Positions 34,991 to 42,992 of a DNA stretch of 64,000 nt are shown here, in pieces; the stretch's first letter is position 1, and every line of letters begins with the position of its first letter. Made by a program: the position numbers and the translations under genes. Under the pieces are notes generated by a model. The model made no database searches. It saw nothing but the letters and a program-made list of their open reading frames with translations, and was not told the origin of the DNA. The stretch is from Nocardia bhagyanarayanae (GTDB lineage Bacteria; Actinomycetota; Actinomycetes; Mycobacteriales; Mycobacteriaceae), in NCBI RefSeq assembly GCF_006716565.1, contig NZ_VFPG01000001.1, forward strand, positions 2,976,001 to 3,040,000. The letters run 5' to 3'.

Positions 34991-35155
34991 TCAGTTCTGG
35001 CCGTGACGCCGGTCCTGCTCCCGCTGGTCTTCGGGCATCCGGTCTCGCCCAGCTCGATTCATGCCCCTCTGGTCCTGCTCCTGGCGCTGCTGTTGCTGCT
35101 GCCGGGGCATCTGCTTGGGCATTTTCTTAGGCGTTTTCTTCGACTTTTCAGCCAT
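34991..35155 (-). CDS. 54-residue basic, glutamine-rich protein
   Basis: Starts MAEKSKKTPKKMPKQMPRQQ and continues with QQQRQEQDQRGMNRAGRDRM, ending DRRHGQN. It is almost wholly Lys, Arg, Gln, Asp, Met and Pro, so surely disordered; no hydrophobic core or known family. The case for it being real: a clean start-stop frame, AAGGA and GTGGAG upstream of ATG, and a dedicated strong terminator directly after the stop. Interaction with nucleic acid is an obvious guess from charge but has no direct support. The opposite strand also has an open frame (34922-35185) with long leucine runs that mirrors this composition and is judged a shadow. Confidence 0.65.
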   Translation of the reverse strand: MAEKSKKTPKKMPKQMPRQQQQQRQEQDQRGMNRAGRDRMPEDQREQDRRHGQN

Positions 35156-35277
35156 CTCCACTCGGTCCTTTCCGAAGTGATTTGATTTCGCCTAACGACA
35201 ACACCATAGCGATCGCACATCACTCGAGGAAGGGAAAAGTGGAAATAGGTCGAGACGCCCCGGTAGGGGGCCGATTT

Positions 35278-37017
35278 TCAGAACGGCAGAAGTAGGAATT
35301 CCACGGAAATGCCGTCGGACGCCTCGGCGGGGACGACGACGAGCCCGTCGCGGTCGACGAGACCGCCCAAATGGGCTGTGCGCACCGTTGGATCGCCGAT
35401 CCAGCCCCCGGTCGGGGCGATGCGGGCGGGCACGATGCGGGTGACCGGTCCCGACACGTCGGCGGCATTGTGCAGCGGACCGGTCAGCGGGCGGTCCGGG
35501 TGCGCGCCGGTGCGTCCGGCCACGATCGCGGGCGCGAGCGCGAGCAGCGTCGCGACGGCCGCGAACGGATTCCCGGGCAGTCCTAGAACCGTTGTCCCGC
35601 TGGGGGTTTCGGCGACGATGGTGGACCCGCCCGGACGTAGTCGCAGGCGGGGCACCAGCACCCGGGCCTCGGCGCGCGCGATCGCGCCACGCAGTTGATC
35701 CGCCGCGCCGCCACCCGTCGCGCCGACGATGACGAGCAGGTCGCAGTCGGTGGACGCGGCGAGGACCTCGTCGAAGCCGTTGGGTGTGTCGCGCAGGTGC
35801 ACCCGGTCCACCGTCCGAATGCCCGATCCCGCAAGCAGATCCGGCAGGATCGGTCCGATCGAATCCCTGGTCTGGCCCGCGCGCAACGGGCCGTCGCTGC
35901 GGATCTCGTCTCCCGTCATCACGACGCGCGCGCGGACGGGCCCCCGCACCGCGGCCTCGGTGACCTCCACGCTGGCGGCGGCCGAGATCAGCGCGGCGGT
36001 CACCCGTGCGCCCTCCGGCGCGACCAGGTCGCCGGGCGAGCGATCCTCGCCGCGGCGGCGGATGTCCTCGCGGATCGGCGTCTCCGGCAGGCGGTGCAGG
36101 GTTTCGCCCGAGCCGACCCGGACGAACTCGTCACGGACCACGGCGGTGGTGCCGTCGGGCACGTGCGCGCCGGTGGCGATGCGCACCGCCTCACCCGGCA
36201 GCAGACCGACCGGACGCTGTCCGCCAGCGAAGCCGATGTCGCGGCGCAACCGCCACGGCCCCTCCCCGGCGACGGCGTACCCGTCCATCGCGGACACGTC
36301 GAAGCGAGGCAGCGCCTCGGCCGCGGTGAGCGGCGCGGCCAGCGCGGCGCCGCGCACGCTCGGCAGGTCCGTTCGGTAGACGGTGAGCCGGGTGAGGCCG
36401 TCGCGCAGCGTGTTTCGCGCCTCGTCGAGTGTCAGCGGCGTGGTGTCCGCGGCTCGGGCGCGGGCCTGGCGCACCTCGTCCTCGGTGTCGCAGTCGGCGA
36501 TACCGGACAGGCCGACGATCACGGTGTCGGCGGGCACCAGCGCCTTCATCGGCTGGTTGATCAGCGAATCCAGTTCGGCCAGCGCGGCATTGAGCGCGGA
36601 GCGGCGCCAGACGCCGATCAGATATTGCGGGCGCCCGGACTCGTCCGCGGCGAACACCGCCTCGGCGCCGGATTCTGCTTCGTGCCTGAGCAATTCGGTG
36701 ATCGTTCCCGGCGTCACGAAGGGCATGTCGGCGGCGAGCACCACGACCAGCGGCGCCCTGGAACCGGCGAGCGCGCGCAATCCCGCGTCGACCGCCGCCA
36801 CGGGACCCGAGCCCGGCGGCACCTCGCGGACCTGCCGGATCTCCGGATTCAGTTCCGGCCGGTGCGGCCCGACGACGACGGTGCGCCCGCGGCCCGCGAC
36901 CGCGGCGAGCGCCGCGTCCAGCATCGATCGCCCGCCGATCACGATCGCGGGTTTGTCGACCCCGCCCATGCGGCTGGCCCGCCCGCCCGCGAGCACGATC
37001 GCGTCGGCGGCCGTCAC
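35278..37017 (-). CDS. MobA-MoeA fusion for molybdenum cofactor maturation
   Basis: 579 residues. Residues 1-190 are MobA: IVLAGGRASRMGGVDKPAI (GTP-binding LAGGxxxRMG), LAADMPFVTP and GRPQYLIGVW. Residues 195-579 are MoeA: PRFDVSAMDGYAV, GEAVRIATGAHVPDGTTAVV, VMTGDEI and GLPGNPFA. The usual GGVSVG loop of MoeA is GATGGGAADQ here, so the molybdotransferase site is slightly divergent. Together the halves would ligate Mo to molybdopterin and attach GMP, the steps that make bis-MGD for NarG. GTG start with GGAG 8 bases before. Alone on its strand between the small gene and the VOC gene. Confidence 0.92.
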   Translation of the reverse strand: MTAADAIVLAGGRASRMGGVDKPAIVIGGRSMLDAALAAVAGRGRTVVVGPHRPELNPEIRQVREVPPGSGPVAAVDAGLRALAGSRAPLVVVLAADMPFVTPGTITELLRHEAESGAEAVFAADESGRPQYLIGVWRRSALNAALAELDSLINQPMKALVPADTVIVGLSGIADCDTEDEVRQARARAADTTPLTLDEARNTLRDGLTRLTVYRTDLPSVRGAALAAPLTAAEALPRFDVSAMDGYAVAGEGPWRLRRDIGFAGGQRPVGLLPGEAVRIATGAHVPDGTTAVVRDEFVRVGSGETLHRLPETPIREDIRRRGEDRSPGDLVAPEGARVTAALISAAASVEVTEAAVRGPVRARVVMTGDEIRSDGPLRAGQTRDSIGPILPDLLAGSGIRTVDRVHLRDTPNGFDEVLAASTDCDLLVIVGATGGGAADQLRGAIARAEARVLVPRLRLRPGGSTIVAETPSGTTVLGLPGNPFAAVATLLALAPAIVAGRTGAHPDRPLTGPLHNAADVSGPVTRIVPARIAPTGGWIGDPTVRTAHLGGLVDRDGLVVVPAEASDGISVEFLLLPF

Positions 37018-37118
37018 CGGATTGGCTCCGCACCGAGGTACACCATGTCCGAAATGCTAATTCGGGCGCGCCGCGGCCGGGGCACGCAGGCCGTCGCCGG
37101 GGCGATCCCGGTCGTGGC

Positions 37119-37868
37119 TCAGACGCGCGAGAGGTCGGTCGCCAGGCGCAGCAGACAGAACTCGTTGGCCTCGGGATCGGCCAGCACGGTGCCCGGGACG
37201 CCGCCGAACGCGCCCGCGTCGACCGGCGTGGCGCCCGCTTCGCGCAGCCGTGCCAGCTCGGCGGCGGGATCGTCGGTCGGGAACGCCGTCAGATCGAGGT
37301 GCAGCCGGTTGCGTCCCTGCTTGGTGTCCTGGTTGCGGACGAACTCCAGCCACGACCCGAGGCCCGTCGCCGAACGCAGACCCGCCACCTGGGCGCCGGA
37401 GTGCGCGATCGGCCAGCCCGAGGCGGTGGACCAGAACGCGGCGAGCCGCGCCGGATCCCGCGTGTCCACCACGATGGCCGCCACCGCGCCGGTGTCGACG
37501 TACTGCTCCCTCGGCTCGAGCACGCAGAACTCGTTGCCCTCGGGGTCGGCGAGCACCACCCACGGCACGCCGCCCTGTCCGATGTCGACGTGTCGCGCGC
37601 CGAGTGCCAGCGCCCGGTCCACCTGGACGCGCTGGTGGTCCAGCGAGCGGCTCGCCAGATCGAGGTGCAGACGGTTCTTGCCGCTCTTCGCGGTGTCCGC
37701 GGGCAGGAAGGTCAGTGCGATGTCGAGGCCGTCCGGGTCGGGCGCGGCGACGTCGACCTCGTCCGGCCGGTCGACGGTCACCGACCAGCCGAGCAGCTGA
37801 GCCCAGAACTCCGCGACGACGCGCGGCCGCTGCGCATCGAAGACGACACACGCCAGGCGGGTGGACAT
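37119..37868 (-). CDS. two-domain VOC (glyoxalase/bleomycin resistance fold) protein
   Basis: 249 residues made of two VOC modules of about 120 each. The repeated landmarks are FWAQLLGWSV and FWSTASGWPI, KNRLHLDLAS and RNRLHLDLTA, and VLADPEGNEFCVL and VLADPEANEFCLL. The histidines and C-terminal glutamate/asparagine positions resemble metal-free or non-enzymatic VOC proteins as much as glyoxalases, so binding protein or enzyme is open. TAACGT ends 6 bases before the ATG and overlaps the stop of the upstream gene, suggesting a leaderless internal promoter. Confidence 0.88.
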   Translation of the reverse strand: MSTRLACVVFDAQRPRVVAEFWAQLLGWSVTVDRPDEVDVAAPDPDGLDIALTFLPADTAKSGKNRLHLDLASRSLDHQRVQVDRALALGARHVDIGQGGVPWVVLADPEGNEFCVLEPREQYVDTGAVAAIVVDTRDPARLAAFWSTASGWPIAHSGAQVAGLRSATGLGSWLEFVRNQDTKQGRNRLHLDLTAFPTDDPAAELARLREAGATPVDAGAFGGVPGTVLADPEANEFCLLRLATDLSRV

Positions 37869-37877
37869 GATTCCACG

Positions 37878-38198
37878 TTAACTCCTTGGCGCATCCCGAA
37901 CTTCGGGAAACCGGAAACGCGCCTCACGCAGATTCACCCTGCCGTCCTCGATCGGCACGTCCTCGGCGGCGAGCAGGCGCAACTGCCGGTCGGCCAGATG
38001 CGACGCGGGCTTGCCGCCCGCGCGGAGCACGCGGTGCCACGGCAGGTCGGCGGCGTCGGTGCGCATGATCCAGCCGACCGTGCGCGGAGTGGAGAGCCCC
38101 GCCGCCGCGGCGATGTCGCCGTAGGTGGCGACCATGCCGGGCGGAATGCTCGCGACGAGCTCGCGCACCAGTTCGATCTGCGCGTCGGAGGTCGGCAT
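37878..38198 (-). CDS. alkyltransferase-like protein (MGMT domain, no active cysteine)
   Basis: 106 residues, only the DNA-binding domain of O6-methylguanine methyltransferase: IPPGMVATYGDIAAAAGLSTPRTVGWIMR (about residues 18-46) and LPWHRVLRAGGK (about residues 56-67). The alkyl-accepting PCHR is PWHR here, so it cannot transfer alkyl groups. As in ATL proteins it should bind O6-alkylguanine and pass lesions to nucleotide excision repair. The corresponding M. tuberculosis gene, as I recall, is Rv3204, also next to lipV. 9 bases separate it from the VOC gene and 12 from the hydrolase gene, all on the same strand. Confidence 0.9.
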   Translation of the reverse strand: MPTSDAQIELVRELVASIPPGMVATYGDIAAAAGLSTPRTVGWIMRTDAADLPWHRVLRAGGKPASHLADRQLRLLAAEDVPIEDGRVNLREARFRFPEVRDAPRS

Positions 38199-38210
38199 GG
38201 CTCCGCGCCC

Positions 38211-38987
38211 CTAGAGCGCCGCGCGGATCAGGGCCGCGGTCTCGGCCGGACGCGCTTGAGCGACCATGTGGTCGCAGTCGAACTCGTGGACGGTCAGCCG
38301 CGGCCCGAGGTGCGCGGCGAGTGCCGCGCGGAACTCGGCGGTCACGAACGGCGGCTGCACCTTCATCGCCTGCACGAGCACCGTGGGCAGCTCGGCGGGC
38401 GGCAGCACGAACGCGCGCGCCAGCTGGCCCCAATAGGAGATGACGGCGGGCAGGCTCAGCCGCCAGCCGACCCTGCCGTTCTCGGTGGGCACCAGGTGCT
38501 CGGCCAGCTCCGCCTCCAGCAGCCGGGAATCGACGTCGTGCCAGGCGCTGGCGAGTTTGTCCCTGCGCGCGTGCTCGATGTCGGCGTAGTCGGGGTACGC
38601 GACGGTCCGCGCCGCGATGTCGGATAGCAGGCCCGCGTCCTCCGCGATCGCGGGATCCAGCAGGACGAGCCCGCGCACCAGCTCCGGGTGCCGTGCGGCC
38701 AGGTGCACGCCGACCGCGCCGCCGAAGGAATGGCCCACCACCAGCACCGGCCCGTCGGCCTCGGCGGCGAGCAGTTCGACGAGGTCGGCGACGATGGTCT
38801 CGAAGTCCCACGGCGGCAGCGATGTCGACCGGCCGTGTCCGCGCAGGTCCGGCGCTACGACGCGGACGTCGGGCAGATGCTCGGCGGCCAGCGCGGCCCA
38901 GCGGTGACCGTGCCCGGTGAGCCCGTGCAGGGCGAGCACGGTCGGTCCCGCGGCGGGACCGAAGCGATGAACGTGGAGAGTCGGCAC
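38211..38987 (-). CDS. alpha/beta hydrolase, LipV-like
   Basis: 258 residues. Oxyanion region VLALHGLTGHGHRW (about residues 18-31), nucleophile elbow GHSFGG (Ser near residue 92), acid in the ELPTVLVQAMK-to-EFRAALA stretch, and catalytic histidine in FDCDHMVAQ (near residue 240). The lid is small. By synteny it matches M. tuberculosis LipV, reported to act on short acyl esters, but substrate cannot be read. GTG 38987 is preferred because CAGAAT ends 6 bases before it with ATGACG at a suitable -35 distance, suggesting a leaderless message; the frame is open far upstream without homologous content. Divergent from adnA. Confidence 0.85.
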   Translation of the reverse strand: MPTLHVHRFGPAAGPTVLALHGLTGHGHRWAALAAEHLPDVRVVAPDLRGHGRSTSLPPWDFETIVADLVELLAAEADGPVLVVGHSFGGAVGVHLAARHPELVRGLVLLDPAIAEDAGLLSDIAARTVAYPDYADIEHARRDKLASAWHDVDSRLLEAELAEHLVPTENGRVGWRLSLPAVISYWGQLARAFVLPPAELPTVLVQAMKVQPPFVTAEFRAALAAHLGPRLTVHEFDCDHMVAQARPAETAALIRAAL

Positions 38988-39077
38988 CGGGCCATTCTGT
39001 CGGGTCGGGCGTGCCGCGTCATCCCGGAAGGCCGGTCGGCGGTGGTCGACGCCCGGTGTCGCGGAGGTGGCCGTGAC

Positions 39078-42000
39078 GTGGACAACGTCCGGCCGGAGCG
39101 GGGCCGCGGCGTGTCGGCCCCGTCTGTTGCAATAGCCGACGTGGTGCGATCGGATAGCGCGGTGCGACTTGTTCGCCGGAACGCAACGGCACCCCGGGCG
39201 CGGCTCTGGGGCGCCGACGTGCGCCCACTGCTCGAGGCCATGGCCGGCCCCGCCCCCGCGCGCCCGGGATGGCGGCCCTGGCAGGTGCTCGGCGGGCCGG
39301 GTACCGGCAAGACCGCGCTGCTCACCGACCTGGCCGCCGCACGCATCGCGGCCGGAGCCGATCCGGAATCGGTGCTGCTCCTGACCCATTCGAAGCAGGC
39401 GGCGGCCACCGTGCGCGACGCCATCACCGCGCGGCTGAGCGGTACCGGACCCGACGCCGAAGGCGGCGTCCCCGGTGCGACGAGAGAGCCGCTGGTGCGC
39501 ACCCTGCACTCCTATGCCTTCGCGGTGTTGCGCAGGCACGCCGCCGCGCACGGCAACCCGCCGCCGCGTTTGCTGACCGGTGCCGAGCAGGATGCCGTGC
39601 TGCGCGAGATGCTGCGCGGCGACCTCGCCGACATCGCCGACGGCGCGACCGGACTGTGGCCGGAGCGATTGCAGCCCGCGCTCGGTCTCGCCGGGTTCGC
39701 CGAGCAGTTGCGCAACCTGATGCTGCGCGCCACCGAACGCGGTATCGGCCCGGAGGATCTGGTGGCGCTCGGCCGCGAGCACGGCAAGCCGGAATGGGTG
39801 GCGGCGGGCCGCTTCGCGCAGCGCTACGAGCAGACCATGCTGCTGCGCTGGTCGGTCGGTGTCGAGGCGCCCGAGGCCACCGCGCCCGCGCTGGACGCCG
39901 CCGAGCTGATCGGCGCGGCCCTGGACGCGCTGGCCGCCGACCCGAACCTGCTTGCCGCCGAACGATCCAGGATCGACTACCTGCTGGTCGACGACGCGCA
40001 GCACCTCGACCCGCAGGCGGCCACCCTGATCCGCGTCATCGGGGCGGCGGCGCACTGCGCGGTCGTCGCGGGAGATCCGGACCAGGGCGTCTTCGCCTTC
40101 CGCGGCGCCGACCCTCGGTTCGCGGCCGATCCCGGTGGGCCGGAGGAACGGCGCATCGTGTTGCGGCACAATCACCGGTCCGGACCGCAGGTGCAGCTGG
40201 CCGTCGCCAGGGTCGCGGCCAGGTTGCCGGGCAGTGCGCCGCAACGCTTTCCGCTGCCCGACCGCGCGTCGGCGCCCGCGGACGACGGCGCCGCGGTCCG
40301 TGTCCGGGTGCTCGCAACGCCCGCCAAGGAGGCCGCGCTGATCGCCGACCATTTGCGGCGCGCCCACCTCACCGGCGGGGTGCCGTGGTCGGAGATGGCC
40401 GTGATCGTCCGCTCGGTACCGCTCTCGCTGGCTCCGCTGCGGCGCGCGCTGCTCGCGGCGGGCGTTCCGGTGCAGCAACCCGCGCTGGACGTGCCGTTGG
40501 CGCGGCGGCGCGGCGCGGCCTGGATGCTGCTCGCGTTGCGCGCGTTGCTCGCGGGCGAACGGTCCCGCCGCGACGGAGAGTCGATGTTCTCCGCCGAGGA
40601 CGCGCTCGATCTGCTCTCCGGTCCGCTGGGCGGCGCGGACCAGATCACCTTGCGGCGGTTGCGTCGCGGTGTTCGGCGCGCTGTGCTGGAGCTGGAGCGC
40701 AAGTCGGCGAAGCGTGCGGAAGGGGAGGCGTGGACGGCGGAGGCGGTGCCGCCGCCGGAGGACGTCCCGCCACCCGACGATGCGCTGCCGCCGGACGATG
40801 CGTTGTTGCCGGACGACGCGCTGCTGGGCGATGTGCCTCCTTCGAACGATGCGCCGCTGCCGGATGACGCGTCGTCGCTGGACGATGCGTTGTCGCCGGA
40901 CGACGCGCTGCTGGGCGATGTGCCTCCTCCGACCGATGCGCCGCTGCCGGATGACGCGTCGCCGGACGATGCGGATTTCGATCCGAGCGCCGAAGACGCG
41001 GAGTGGTCCGCCGTCGACCCCGACTGGATCGTCAGCGAATCCGAGTGGCGGGAAGCCGACCTCGAATGGGGCCTGGAGGTCGCCGAGCACGCGGACGACA
41101 GCTCTACCCCGAGCCGTCCCGGTGACGAGCTTCCGGCCGATCGCGAAGTCGGCAATTCGGCAGATGACGACGAAACCCCGAGCGACGCCGAACGTCCCAG
41201 CCCACTCGACCAGTCGTCGGCCGAGGTCCTGCGCGATCTGCTCGTCGGCATCGGCGATCGCGCACTGCTCGACCGTCTAACCGACGTCGAGGCCGCCCCG
41301 CTGCGCCGCGTGCTCGACGCCTTGGATCGTGGCCGCAAGGCGCGCAAGCGGGCCGCCGGTCTGGAGGACGTGCTGTGGGCGCTGTGGACCGCCTCGCGGC
41401 TGGAGCGGCGCTGGGTCGGACAGTCCGAACGCGGTGGCGCGGTCGGCATGCAGGCCGACCGTGATCTCGACGCCGCCGTCGGCCTGTTCGACGCCGCGGC
41501 CGCCTACGTCGACCGCATTCCGCGAGCCGGTATCGAGGGTTTCGTGGAATACCTTGTGCAACAGGAGATTCCGCAGGACACCGCGCCGCTGACCGCGCCG
41601 GGTGACGCGGTCGCCCTGCTCAGCGCGCACGCCGCGGCGGGCCGGGAGTGGGACGTGGTCGCGGTCGCGGGCGTCCAGGAGGGCATCTGGCCCAACCCCC
41701 GGCCGCGCGGCACCCTGCTGCACACCGAGGACCTGGTCGATCTCGGCGCGGGCATAGGTCTCGCGGGCGAACAGGTCAGCCGCGCCGCGCCGATTCTGGC
41801 CGAGGAGCGCAGGCTGTTGCTCGTCGCGTGCAGCAGGGCTCGGCGCTCGCTGCTGGTGACGGCGGTCGAATCCGTCTCGGGCGAACGGGATCTGGTGCCC
41901 TCGCGCTTCCTCGCCGAGCTGCTCGGCCACGACGACGACACCGAGCCCGGCGCGCTGCCGGTGGCCGATCCTGGTCGCGCCCTCGTCATGCATTCGCTGG

Positions 42001-42992
42001 TGGCCGAGCTGCGCGGCGTGGTCTGCGACGCCGAGGCCGATCCGGAGCGCCGCCGCAGGGCCGCGCACCAGCTGGCGCGGTTGGCGCACGCCGGTGTGCG
42101 CGGCACCCACCCCGAGGAGTGGTACGGCACAGCCGAACTCAGCTCCATGCGTCCGCTGTGGGACGACGAGGAGACCGCGGTCGCGCTGTCGCCGTCCACC
42201 GTGGAGCTGCTGCGCACCTGCCCGCTGCGCTGGGCGCTGGAACGGCACGGCGGCACCGACGGCGACAATCCGCACGCCGTCAAAGGCAACCTGGTGCACA
42301 CCCTGGTGCAGGCGCTGGCTGGCAACGTGCCCGAGCCGCAGGTGCGCGCGGCGCTCGACCGGGCTTGGCAGGCCATCGATCCCGGCACCGGCTGGCATTC
42401 CCGCCAGGAGCTGCGGCGCACCGAGGCGATGCTGGAGACGTTCATGGCCTGGATCCGCAACACCCGCGGCGAGCTCACTCAGGTCGGCGTCGAGGTGCCC
42501 GTCGACACCGTGCTCGCGCCGCGCGGCGACGGCGAACCGCCGGTGCGGATCAAGGGCAGGGTGGACCGGCTGGAGCGGGATGCCATGGGCCGCTTCGTGA
42601 TCGTCGACGTGAAGACCGGCAAGACGCCGATCAGCAAGCAGGCCGCCGCCGACCACGCGCAGCTGGCGACCTACCAGGTGGCGGCCGCACTCGGCGCGCT
42701 GGACGGATCGAGCGCCGAGAACGACGGCGCGCCAACCGAATCCGAGGCCGAACCGGGCGGCGCTCGTCTCGTGTACGTGGCCAAGCCGAGCAGCAAAGAG
42801 GGCGCCACCCAGCGCATGCAGGAGCCGCTCGACCGCGCGGCGCTGGACAAGTGGCGCGACACCATCCACGACGCCGCCGCGTCCACCCGCGGCCCGAGCT
42901 ACCTCGCCATGCGCAACGACGGTTGCCGTCACTGCGCGGTCGCGGGCAGCTGCCCGGTGCAGGACACCGGAAGGCAGGTGACCGACGAGTGA
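39078..42992 (+). CDS. adnA: AdnA: helicase-nuclease subunit of the end-resection complex
   Basis: 1304 residues from GTG 39078, chosen for GGAGG at 39063-39067; GTG 39111 and 39141 are alternatives. UvrD-like motor: Walker A GGPGTGKTALLTDL (about residue 74), Walker B LLVDDAQHL (about residue 302, DDAQ in place of DExQ), Ia-III and GDPDQGVFAFRGADP. C-terminal RecB-type nuclease: IVDVKTGKTPISKQ (about residue 1175) with Q and Y downstream. Four cysteines for a 4Fe-4S cluster: CPLRWALE (about residue 1048) and CRHCAVAGSC (about residues 1283-1292). Residues about 555-700 are an acidic linker with a 29-residue repeat, making it longer than mycobacterial AdnA. With AdnB it resects double-strand breaks. 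GTGA overlap with adnB. Confidence 0.93.
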   Translation: MDNVRPERGRGVSAPSVAIADVVRSDSAVRLVRRNATAPRARLWGADVRPLLEAMAGPAPARPGWRPWQVLGGPGTGKTALLTDLAAARIAAGADPESVLLLTHSKQAAATVRDAITARLSGTGPDAEGGVPGATREPLVRTLHSYAFAVLRRHAAAHGNPPPRLLTGAEQDAVLREMLRGDLADIADGATGLWPERLQPALGLAGFAEQLRNLMLRATERGIGPEDLVALGREHGKPEWVAAGRFAQRYEQTMLLRWSVGVEAPEATAPALDAAELIGAALDALAADPNLLAAERSRIDYLLVDDAQHLDPQAATLIRVIGAAAHCAVVAGDPDQGVFAFRGADPRFAADPGGPEERRIVLRHNHRSGPQVQLAVARVAARLPGSAPQRFPLPDRASAPADDGAAVRVRVLATPAKEAALIADHLRRAHLTGGVPWSEMAVIVRSVPLSLAPLRRALLAAGVPVQQPALDVPLARRRGAAWMLLALRALLAGERSRRDGESMFSAEDALDLLSGPLGGADQITLRRLRRGVRRAVLELERKSAKRAEGEAWTAEAVPPPEDVPPPDDALPPDDALLPDDALLGDVPPSNDAPLPDDASSLDDALSPDDALLGDVPPPTDAPLPDDASPDDADFDPSAEDAEWSAVDPDWIVSESEWREADLEWGLEVAEHADDSSTPSRPGDELPADREVGNSADDDETPSDAERPSPLDQSSAEVLRDLLVGIGDRALLDRLTDVEAAPLRRVLDALDRGRKARKRAAGLEDVLWALWTASRLERRWVGQSERGGAVGMQADRDLDAAVGLFDAAAAYVDRIPRAGIEGFVEYLVQQEIPQDTAPLTAPGDAVALLSAHAAAGREWDVVAVAGVQEGIWPNPRPRGTLLHTEDLVDLGAGIGLAGEQVSRAAPILAEERRLLLVACSRARRSLLVTAVESVSGERDLVPSRFLAELLGHDDDTEPGALPVADPGRALVMHSLVAELRGVVCDAEADPERRRRAAHQLARLAHAGVRGTHPEEWYGTAELSSMRPLWDDEETAVALSPSTVELLRTCPLRWALERHGGTDGDNPHAVKGNLVHTLVQALAGNVPEPQVRAALDRAWQAIDPGTGWHSRQELRRTEAMLETFMAWIRNTRGELTQVGVEVPVDTVLAPRGDGEPPVRIKGRVDRLERDAMGRFVIVDVKTGKTPISKQAAADHAQLATYQVAAALGALDGSSAENDGAPTESEAEPGGARLVYVAKPSSKEGATQRMQEPLDRAALDKWRDTIHDAAASTRGPSYLAMRNDGCRHCAVAGSCPVQDTGRQVTDE
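40811..40984 (+). repeat. tandem 87-bp repeat coding an acidic linker in adnA
   Basis: Two copies in frame starting GGACGACGCGCTG, at 40811 and 40898 (87 bp, 29 codons), coding DALLGDVPPSNDAPLPDDAS and DALLGDVPPPTDAPLPDDAS and related flanks. The second copy is shorter at its end. Shorter PPDDAL/LPDDAL units precede them. Such near-identical DNA implies recent expansion or contraction. Confidence 0.85.

Noticed and set aside
34922..35185. 87-codon plus-strand frame with leucine runs
   Set aside because: Runs of Leu are the antisense of CAG/CAA glutamine codons of the 54-residue gene; no ribosome site, and it begins within the sulfatase upstream region.
38211..41090. long minus-strand frame joining the LipV-like hydrolase to sequence opposite adnA
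   Set aside because: Only the C-terminal 258 residues have hydrolase motifs; the rest is antisense to adnA. GTG 38987 is the sensible start.
41648..42988. in-frame extension of adnB upstream into adnA
   Set aside because: Arg/Ala/Gly-rich translation with no motifs; adnA occupies this DNA and GTG 42989 overlaps its stop as expected for coupled genes.
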